From positions 1 through 5,476 of the forward strand of contig JAUYAJ010000258.1 of the NCBI GenBank assembly GCA_030693565.1: a stretch of 5,476 bases of DNA. The letters run 5' to 3'. Positions 1 to 4,869 of the stretch are shown in pieces. The position numbers and the translations under genes were made by a program. How positions within the stretch are numbered: position 1 is the first letter of the stretch; each line of letters starts with the position of its first letter. The stretch is from Rubrivivax sp. (GTDB taxonomy: Bacteria; Pseudomonadota; Gammaproteobacteria; Burkholderiales; Burkholderiaceae_C). The notes under the pieces are model-generated. The model ran no database searches and was not told the origin of the DNA. It saw only the letters and a list, made by a program, of their open reading frames with translations.

Positions 1-66
1 CACTGGGCGGCGTTGCGCCGCTTGCCCGCACGTCAGTGCGGGCCGCTCGTCGCGCCTTGCCCAGTG
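1..66. repeat. Cluster of nested perfect inverted repeats
   Basis: Three perfect inverted repeats are packed into 66 bases. An outer pair, CACTGGGC at 1-8 and GCCCAGTG at 59-66, encloses two hairpins. The first is GCGGCG/CGCCGC at 7-12 and 16-21 with a 3-base loop. The second is GCCCGCAC/GTGCGGGC at 24-31 and 36-43 with loop GTCA. The outer pair may extend beyond the window edge. No T-run follows on either strand, so it is not a canonical intrinsic terminator. It could be a REP-like intergenic palindrome, an RNA structure in a leader, or the transcription end of an unseen upstream gene. The repeats are certain; the function is unknown. Confidence 0.6.
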
Positions 67-107
67 CCCTTGGCCGCCCCGGCGCGGGCGCGATTCATAT
101 CTTCACA

Positions 108-118
108 GCCTCTGAGGC
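108..118. promoter_or_regulatory. Operator-like dyad upstream of the hydratase gene
   Basis: The 11-base dyad GCCTC-T-GAGGC lies 34 bases before the first gene of the operon. It overlaps a TCA-N7-TGA arrangement (103-115), which also fits the loose T-N11-A pattern of LysR-type regulator boxes. LysR regulators commonly control operons of this kind and are often divergently encoded, but no regulator gene is visible here. No convincing -35/-10 pair was found between 1 and 152. Short dyads arise easily by chance in GC-rich DNA, so this is only a candidate site. Confidence 0.2.
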
Positions 119-152
119 CATACTGGCGGGCCGACATGACCGACCTGTGCCC

Positions 153-1016
153 ATGGACCAAGACGAGCTCGACAACTGGCGCGACTGGATAGGCCGCAGC
201 GAAAGCCTGGACGACCGGGTGACCGCAGCGCCACTGGCGGCGCTGGCCGCCACGCTGGACCGCGACGACCCCCCACCCCAGCCCGGCAGCGAGGTGCCGC
301 CGCTGTGGCACTGGCTGTTCTTCACGCCGCGGCCACTGGCGCGCGACATCGGGCCCGACGGCCATACCAAGCGCGGCGGCTTTCTGCCGCCGGTGCCTTT
401 GCCGCGCCGCATGTGGGCCGGCGGCCGGCTCGAATTCCACCAGCCGCTGCAAGTGGGCGACGCGGTGACAAGGCGCTCGACCATCACCGACGTGCAGCTC
501 AAGGCGGGCCGCAGCGGCCGCCTGGCTTTCGTCACCGTGCGCCACGAAATCACCGCCGCGCGCGGCCTGGCGCTGAGCGAAGAACACGACATCGTCTACC
601 GCGATGCGCCGGCCGCCGGGGCGCCGGTGCCGGCGCCACAGGCTGCGCCCGCCGACGCCACGTTCAGCCGCGAGATCGTGCCCGACCCGGTGCTGCTGTT
701 CCGCTACTCGGCGCTCACTTTCAACGGCCACCGCATCCACTACGACCGCAGCTATGTCACCGAGGTCGAAGGCTACCCGGGCCTGATCGTGCACGGGCCG
801 CTGATCGCCACCTTGCTGCACGACCTGCTGCGCCGCGAACTGCCGGCAGCGCGCACGCTGCGCTTCGAGTTCAAGGCGGTGCGGCCGATCTTCGACATCC
901 ACCGCTTCAGCGTGCACGGCCGCGTCGACCCCGGTGGTCGCTGCGATCGGGTCAGGCTGTGGGCACGCGACCACGAAGGCGCGCTGGCGATGCAAGCCAG
1001 CGCCGAGATCGAATGA
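153..1016 (+). CDS. FAS1-like/MaoC-type double hot-dog enoyl-CoA hydratase (itaconyl-CoA or mesaconyl-C4-CoA hydratase-like)
   Basis: This 287-residue cytosolic protein probably adds water to an unsaturated dicarboxylyl-CoA, giving a citramalyl-CoA-type product. It shows the two-hot-dog layout of the mesaconyl-C4-CoA hydratase/HTD2 group. The N-terminal FAS1-like dehydratase half covers about residues 5-150, with the family block W52-H53-W54 and G75-G76-F77-L78-P79-P80-V81-P82-L83-P84 followed by R85-R86-M87-W88-A89-G90-G91. An Ala/Pro-rich linker covers about 152-170. The C-terminal MaoC-like half carries FNGHRIHYDR at 190-199 and EGYPGLIVHGP at 206-216. N191, H196 and D198 lie where MaoC hydratases place their active site, with Asn where the classical Asp would be. 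The ATG at 153 is preferred because family similarity starts there; an in-frame GTG at 36 would add 39 unrelated residues across the inverted repeats. No clear Shine-Dalgarno precedes 153, and an in-frame GTG at 147 is an alternative. The stop overlaps the next start (ATGA). Family is near certain; the exact substrate is inferred from neighbours. Confidence 0.9.
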   Translation: MDQDELDNWRDWIGRSESLDDRVTAAPLAALAATLDRDDPPPQPGSEVPPLWHWLFFTPRPLARDIGPDGHTKRGGFLPPVPLPRRMWAGGRLEFHQPLQVGDAVTRRSTITDVQLKAGRSGRLAFVTVRHEITAARGLALSEEHDIVYRDAPAAGAPVPAPQAAPADATFSREIVPDPVLLFRYSALTFNGHRIHYDRSYVTEVEGYPGLIVHGPLIATLLHDLLRRELPAARTLRFEFKAVRPIFDIHRFSVHGRVDPGGRCDRVRLWARDHEGALAMQASAEIE

Positions 1017-2173
1017 CGACGACATCCGACCCCCACACCGAGCTGCGCGACGCGGTGCGCGCGCTGTGCGCACAGTTCCCCGACGCCTACCACCGCGGCG
1101 TCGACGCCGAGCGCGCCTACCCGGCAGCTTTCGTCGACGCGCTGACGAAAGCCGGCTGGTTCGCAGCCTTGATCCCGCAGGACTACGGCGGTTCGGGCCT
1201 GGGGCTGGCCGAGGCCTCGGTGATCATGGAAGAGATCAACCGCTCGGGCGGCAATGCCGGCGCCTGCCATGGCCAGATGTACAACATGGGCACGCTGCTG
1301 CGCCACGGCAGCGCCGCGCAAAAGCAGCGCTACCTGCCGGACATCGCCAGCGGCGCGCTGCGCCTGCAATCGATGGGGGTGACCGAACCCGGCACCGGCA
1401 CCGACACGACCCAGCTCAAGACCACCGCGGTACGCCAGGGCGACCGCTACGTGGTCAACGGCCAGAAGGTCTGGATCTCGCGCGTGCAGCACAGCGACCT
1501 GATGATCCTGCTCGCGCGCACGACGCCGCGCGACCAGGTGGCGAAGAAGAGCGAAGGCCTGTCGATCTTCATCGTCGACCTGCGCGACGCCATCGGTCGC
1601 GGGCTGACGGTGCGGCCGATCGCCAACATGGTCAACCACGAGACCAACGAGCTGTTCTTCGACAACCTGGAGATCCCGGCCGAGAACCTGATCGGCCAGG
1701 AAGGCCAGGGCTTTCGTTACATCCTCGACGGCCTGAACGCCGAGCGCACGCTGATCGCCGCCGAATGCATCGGCGACGGCCACTGGTTCATCGAGCGCGT
1801 CACGAAGTACGTCAAGGAACGCAACGTCTTCGGCCGCCCCATTGGGCAGAACCAGGGTGTGCAGTTCCCGATTGCCGAGGCTTACATCGAAGTGCAGGCC
1901 GCCGACCTGATGCGCTGGCAGGCCTGCCGGCTGTTCGACGCCGGCCAGCCTTGTGGTGCCCAGGCCAACATGGCCAAGTACCTGGCGGCCAAGGCGAGCT
2001 GGGAAGCGGCCAATGCCTGCCTGCAGTTCCACGGCGGCTACGGCTTTGCCTGCGAATACGACATCGAGCGCAAGTTCCGCGAAACGCGGCTCTACCAGGT
2101 GGCGCCGATCTCGACCAACCTGATCCTGTCTTACGTGGCCGAACATGTGCTCGGGCTGCCGAGGTCGTTCTGA
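1013..2173 (+). CDS. Acyl-CoA dehydrogenase family protein
   Basis: This 386-residue FAD-dependent dehydrogenase has the usual length for the family. It would oxidise an acyl-CoA to the 2,3-enoyl-CoA in the cytosol and pass electrons to electron-transfer flavoprotein. The N-terminal helical domain includes the PQDYGGSGLGL block. The mid beta-domain has the flavin-contact motif MGVTEPGTGTD from residue 121 and the VWIS stretch. The C-terminal helical domain has RPIGQNQGVQF and the FHGGYGF segment with its following Arg-rich helix. The glutamate used by medium- and short-chain enzymes near the C terminus is absent: Y361-Q362-V363-A364-P365 stands where YEG normally follows. Instead E244, in LNAER, lies at the position of the catalytic Glu of isovaleryl- and long-chain acyl-CoA dehydrogenases. 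The start is the ATG inside the ATGA overlap with the hydratase gene, so the two are translationally coupled. A methylsuccinyl-CoA-like substrate would suit the operon, but this is inference. The enzyme lacks the N-terminal extension of ethylmalonyl-CoA-pathway methylsuccinyl-CoA dehydrogenase. Confidence 0.93.
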   Translation: MTTTSDPHTELRDAVRALCAQFPDAYHRGVDAERAYPAAFVDALTKAGWFAALIPQDYGGSGLGLAEASVIMEEINRSGGNAGACHGQMYNMGTLLRHGSAAQKQRYLPDIASGALRLQSMGVTEPGTGTDTTQLKTTAVRQGDRYVVNGQKVWISRVQHSDLMILLARTTPRDQVAKKSEGLSIFIVDLRDAIGRGLTVRPIANMVNHETNELFFDNLEIPAENLIGQEGQGFRYILDGLNAERTLIAAECIGDGHWFIERVTKYVKERNVFGRPIGQNQGVQFPIAEAYIEVQAADLMRWQACRLFDAGQPCGAQANMAKYLAAKASWEAANACLQFHGGYGFACEYDIERKFRETRLYQVAPISTNLILSYVAEHVLGLPRSF

Positions 2174-3342
2174 TGGGGGCCTTGGACGGCATCACCGTGG
2201 TCGCGCTCGAACACGCGATCGCCGCACCGCTGTGCACGCGCCAGCTGGCCGACCTGGGGGCGCGCGTGATCAAGGTCGAGCGGCCCGGCGTCGGCGACTT
2301 CGCACGCGGCTACGACGAACGTGTCAACGGCCTGGCTTCGCACTTCGTCTGGACCAACCGGTCGAAAGAAAGCCTGACGCTGGACCTCAAACATGCGCAG
2401 GCGCCGCAGATCCTGCAGCGGCTGATCGCGCGTGCCGACGTGCTGTTGCAAAACCTCGCGCCCGGTGCCGCGGCGCGGCTCGGCTTGTCTTACGAAGCGC
2501 TGGCGCCAGCCCACCCCGGCCTCATCGTCTGCGACATCTCCGGCTATGGCGCTGACGGCCCGTACCGCGACAAGAAGGCTTACGACCTGCTGATCCAGAG
2601 CGAGGCCGGCTTTCTCTCGGTCACGGGCACCGCTGACGAGCCGGTCAAGGCTGGCTGTTCGATCGCCGACATCGCCGCCGGCGTCGTCGCCCATGGCCGC
2701 ATCCTGGCCGCGCTGATCGAGCGCGGGCGCAGCGGCCGCGGCCAGCGCATCGACGTCTCGATGCTCGAAAGCATGGTCGAGTGGATGGGCTACCCGATGT
2801 ATTACGCCTATGGCGGTGCGCCGCCGCCGCCGCGCGCCGGTGCCGCGCACGCCACCATCTACCCCTACGGCCCCTTTCCCAGCGGCGACGGCCGCACGGT
2901 GATGCTGGGCTTGCAGAACGAACGCGAGTGGCGACTGTTCTGCGAACGTGTGCTGCTGCAGCCGGCGCTCGCCGATGAGGCGCGCTTCGGCTCGAACGCG
3001 CGCCGCCAGACGGCGCGCAGCGAACTGGAGGCGGTCATCGTCGGCTGCTTCGCTGCGCTGACGGCAGCGCAGATCGTCGAGCGGCTCGACGCCGCGCAGA
3101 TCGCCAACGCCAGCGTCAACGGCATGGCCGAGGTCTGGGCCCATCCGCAGCTGCAGGCGCGCGGCCGCTGGACCGAGGTCGGCAGCCCGGCCGGCCCGTT
3201 GCCAGCACTGCTGCCACCGGGCATGGATGCGGCGCGCATGGAGGCGATTCCGGCGCTGGGCGAACACAGCGCGGCGATCCTGGCCGAGCTGGGTTACGAG
3301 GCTGCGGCGATCGACCGGTTCCAGCAGGAGGGCGTGTGGTGA
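2173..3342 (+). CDS. CaiB/BaiF family III CoA transferase
   Basis: This 389-residue protein moves CoA between carboxylic acids, probably charging the operon's dicarboxylic acid from succinyl-CoA or a similar donor in the cytosol. The opening LDGITVVALEHAIAAPLCTR and the LADLGARVIKVERPGVGD block are typical of the family. D138, in KKAYDLLIQSEAG, matches the catalytic aspartate that forms the mixed anhydride and CoA thioester. The IDVSMLESM block (193-201) and a GG-APPPP-RAG loop at 214-223 follow. Family enzymes of about 390-400 residues act as interlocked dimers. The start ATG shares one base with the preceding TGA, and GAGG at 2161-2164 lies 8 bases upstream. The stop overlaps the next start. 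The Pseudomonas aeruginosa itaconate CoA transferase (Ict) is, as I recall, of the same family, and mesaconyl-CoA and citramalate transferases are alternatives. Family assignment is secure, substrate is not. Confidence 0.93.
   Translation: MGALDGITVVALEHAIAAPLCTRQLADLGARVIKVERPGVGDFARGYDERVNGLASHFVWTNRSKESLTLDLKHAQAPQILQRLIARADVLLQNLAPGAAARLGLSYEALAPAHPGLIVCDISGYGADGPYRDKKAYDLLIQSEAGFLSVTGTADEPVKAGCSIADIAAGVVAHGRILAALIERGRSGRGQRIDVSMLESMVEWMGYPMYYAYGGAPPPPRAGAAHATIYPYGPFPSGDGRTVMLGLQNEREWRLFCERVLLQPALADEARFGSNARRQTARSELEAVIVGCFAALTAAQIVERLDAAQIANASVNGMAEVWAHPQLQARGRWTEVGSPAGPLPALLPPGMDAARMEAIPALGEHSAAILAELGYEAAAIDRFQQEGVW
3326..3331 (+). promoter_or_regulatory. Ribosome binding site deciding the MmgE/PrpD start
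   Basis: A perfect AGGAGG lies inside the end of the CoA transferase gene. It is 7 bases before the GTG at 3339 but only 4 before the adjacent in-frame GTG at 3336. The spacing favours 3339, which also forms a GTGA stop/start overlap like the ATGA at the first junction. Confidence 0.75.
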
Positions 3343-4733
3343 ACATCGACGAGAGTGAAGACCCGGGCCGGCGGCTGGCCGAATTCGCCGCCGCGCTGCG
3401 CTTCGACGACATCCCTCCGCCGGTGCTGCGCCGTGCCGAGGACTTGTTCCTCGACTGGCTGGGCTCGGCGCTGGCCGGCAAAGGCGCGCGCGCCGTCGAG
3501 AGCCTGGCGCGCTTCATGGAGCAGATGGGTCCGGCCGATGGCGCGAGCGAGATCCTGATCCACCGCCGCGGCAGCAGTCCGCTGGTGGCGGCGACGATCA
3601 ACGCCGCGGCCTCGCATGTGGCCGAGCAGGACGATGTGCACAACGGTTCGGTGTTCCACCCGGCGGCCGTGGTGTTCCCGGCAGCACTGGCGGTGGCGCA
3701 GGCGCTGGGACGCTCGGGCCGCGAGTTCCTGACGGCGGCTGTCGCCGGCTACGAGGTCGGCATCCGCGTCGGCGAGTTCCTCGGCCGCTCGCACTACCGC
3801 GTTTTCCACACGACCGGCACCGCGGGCACGCTGGCGGCCGCGGCAGCGACGGGTCGGCTGCTCGGGCTCACGGCCGACCAGATGCAGCATGCTTTCGGCT
3901 CGGCTGGCACGCAGTCGGCCGGGCTGTGGGAGTTCCTGCGCGACGCCGCCGACTCCAAGCAGCTGCACACCGCACATGCTGCCGGCGCCGGCCTGAGCGC
4001 GGCTTATCTGGCGCAAGACGGCTTCACCGGCGCGCGGCGCATCTTCGACGGCGCGCGCGGCATGGCCGCAGGCATGTCCAGCGACGCCGACCCGGCGCGA
4101 CTGTGCGACCGGCTGGGCAGCCGCTGGGCGCTGGCCGAGACCTCGTTCAAGTTTCATGCTTCGTGCCGCCACACGCACCCGGCGGCCGATGCCTTGCTGC
4201 AGCTGATGCAGGGAAATCGTCTGGACATCGACGCGCTGGCCCGCGTGACGGCCCATGTGCACCAGGGCGCGATCGACGTGCTGGGCCCGGTCACCGACCC
4301 GCAGACCGTGCACCAGGCCAAGTTTTCGATGGGCACGGTGCTGGCGTTGATCGCGCGCCATGGCCGCGCCGGGCTGGCCGAGTTCGATGCCGACTTCCGC
4401 GCCCCGGCGGTGCTGGCGCTGCGCGACAAGGTGACGATGGTGCTCGACCCCGAGGTCGACGCCGCCTACCCGGCGCGCTGGATCGGCAAAGTCAGCGTGA
4501 CGACCACCGACGGTCGGCGGTTCGAGTCCCGCGTCGACGAGCCCAAAGGCGACCCCGGCAACAGCTTGAGTCGCTCCGAACTGGAAGACAAGGCGCTGCG
4601 GCTTGCGGCCTACCGCGATGGCGCGGGCGAAGCCGAGATGCGCCGCGTCATCGCCCGCGCCTGGTCGCTGGCCGAGGACGGCAACGTGGCGCGCTGGCTG
4701 GGCGGGAAGCCCGTCAGTCCGGACCAAGGGTAA
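3339..4733 (+). CDS. MmgE/PrpD family protein
   Basis: This 464-residue cytosolic protein belongs to the fold that includes 2-methylcitrate dehydratase (PrpD) and cis-aconitate decarboxylase (IRG1/CAD, which makes itaconate). Most bacterial members have no assigned reaction. The all-helical domain carries QDDVHNGSVFHP (97-108), giving D98/D99, H101 and H107. H157 is in VFHTTG, and K207 is in DSKQLH. The SFKFHASCRHTHP block (269-281) supplies K271 and H280. These are the positions where the family keeps its active-site Asp, His and Lys residues, so the enzyme looks intact. The smaller lid domain covers about residues 280-400. The GTG at 3339 is chosen from the AGGAGG spacing; 3336 is the only close rival. 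It is the last gene of the overlapping set and is followed by 136 non-coding bases. From context it probably dehydrates, hydrates or decarboxylates a branched di- or tricarboxylic acid feeding this pathway. No specific reaction can be assigned. Confidence 0.92.
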   Translation: MNIDESEDPGRRLAEFAAALRFDDIPPPVLRRAEDLFLDWLGSALAGKGARAVESLARFMEQMGPADGASEILIHRRGSSPLVAATINAAASHVAEQDDVHNGSVFHPAAVVFPAALAVAQALGRSGREFLTAAVAGYEVGIRVGEFLGRSHYRVFHTTGTAGTLAAAAATGRLLGLTADQMQHAFGSAGTQSAGLWEFLRDAADSKQLHTAHAAGAGLSAAYLAQDGFTGARRIFDGARGMAAGMSSDADPARLCDRLGSRWALAETSFKFHASCRHTHPAADALLQLMQGNRLDIDALARVTAHVHQGAIDVLGPVTDPQTVHQAKFSMGTVLALIARHGRAGLAEFDADFRAPAVLALRDKVTMVLDPEVDAAYPARWIGKVSVTTTDGRRFESRVDEPKGDPGNSLSRSELEDKALRLAAYRDGAGEAEMRRVIARAWSLAEDGNVARWLGGKPVSPDQG

Positions 4734-4743
4734 GCCCGAGGAA

Positions 4744-4773
4744 TTGACCGGAGTCCGGTTTTTGGACTACCGT
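4744..4773 (+). promoter_or_regulatory. Weak candidate sigma-70 promoter for the TRAP gene
   Basis: TTGACC (4744-4749) matches five of six bases of the -35 consensus. An 18-base spacer leads to TACCGT (4768-4773), which matches only three of six at -10. Initiation near 4780 would give a leader of about 90 bases. The candidate is supported mainly by its location in the only sizeable gap between genes; the -10 is poor. It overlaps the small hairpin at 4747-4759 and the second GTCCGG element, which would suit control by a DNA-binding protein. Confidence 0.2.
4747..4763 (+). terminator. Small hairpin followed by five T, possible weak terminator
   Basis: ACCGG-AGT-CCGGT (4747-4759) forms a 5-bp stem with a 3-base loop, and a run of five T (4759-4763) overlaps its end. 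It lies 13 bases after the stop of the MmgE/PrpD gene, the right place for operon termination or attenuation. The stem is short for an intrinsic terminator. An overlapping alternative stem pairs AGTCC (4752-4756) with GGACT (4764-4768). It may instead be an operator dyad. Confidence 0.25.
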
Positions 4774-4856
4774 GAAAGAAGGACGTCCGGTTCGGCGAGC
4801 CCGCTGAGACTGACGCATGTGTCCCGGCACGCGTGGCCAGGCCTGCGCTGCACTAC

Positions 4857-4862
4857 AGGAGG
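4857..4862 (+). promoter_or_regulatory. Ribosome binding site deciding the dctP TTG start
   Basis: A perfect AGGAGG ends 7 bases before the TTG at 4870. No ATG or GTG at a usable spacing competes. The next in-frame ATG (codon 26) would remove the whole signal peptide. Confidence 0.85.
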
Positions 4863-4869
4863 ATTCGAC

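Larger units (their letters stand above)
4717..4792. repeat. Three GTCCGG elements around the MmgE/PrpD-dctP gap
   Basis: GTCCGG occurs at 4717-4722, 4753-4758 and 4785-4790, so the starts are 36 and 32 bases apart. The first lies within the palindrome GTCCGGAC (4717-4724) at the very end of the MmgE/PrpD gene. The second and third are both extended to GTCCGGTT (4753-4760 and 4785-4792). Spacing near three helical turns would suit a cooperative regulator upstream of the transporter gene, but chance is a real alternative in GC-rich DNA. Confidence 0.3.

Noticed and set aside
1..66. Cloverleaf-like folding as a tRNA or integron attC site
   Set aside because: There is no T-loop consensus, no acceptor/CCA context and no GTTRRRY core with its partner, so only the generic inverted repeats are reported.
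36..152. GTG at 36 as an upstream start for the hydratase
   Set aside because: The added 39 residues show no similarity to the family, the codon lies inside the inverted-repeat cluster, and the conserved protein begins at 153.
1..189. Open + strand reading frame from the window edge to a TAG at about 189, possibly the end of an upstream gene
   Set aside because: The translation has no recognisable features and overlaps the hydratase start; openness over 60 codons is expected at this GC content.
33..1073. Long minus-strand open frame opposite the hydratase gene
   Set aside because: It has no recognisable family and a composition typical of the reverse strand of GC-rich genes, while the + strand frame has clear hydratase motifs.
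773..2146. 457-residue minus-strand open frame opposite the dehydrogenase
   Set aside because: It is antisense to a gene with unmistakable dehydrogenase motifs and resembles no known protein.
2131..4727. Two long minus-strand open frames (2131-3267 and 3294-4727) opposite the CoA transferase and MmgE/PrpD genes
   Set aside because: They mirror the + strand genes and are rich in Arg, Ala, Val and Gln, as expected from third-position GC bias; no family motifs or start signals were seen.
4828..4835. CACGCGTG palindrome in the gap before dctP
   Set aside because: An 8-base palindrome of this composition is readily expected by chance, and it has no partner copy nearby.
4834..4848. Sigma-54-like GG-N10-GC arrangement before dctP
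   Set aside because: The invariant dinucleotides are present, but transcription would begin near 4860, inside the Shine-Dalgarno, and the rest of the consensus is poor.
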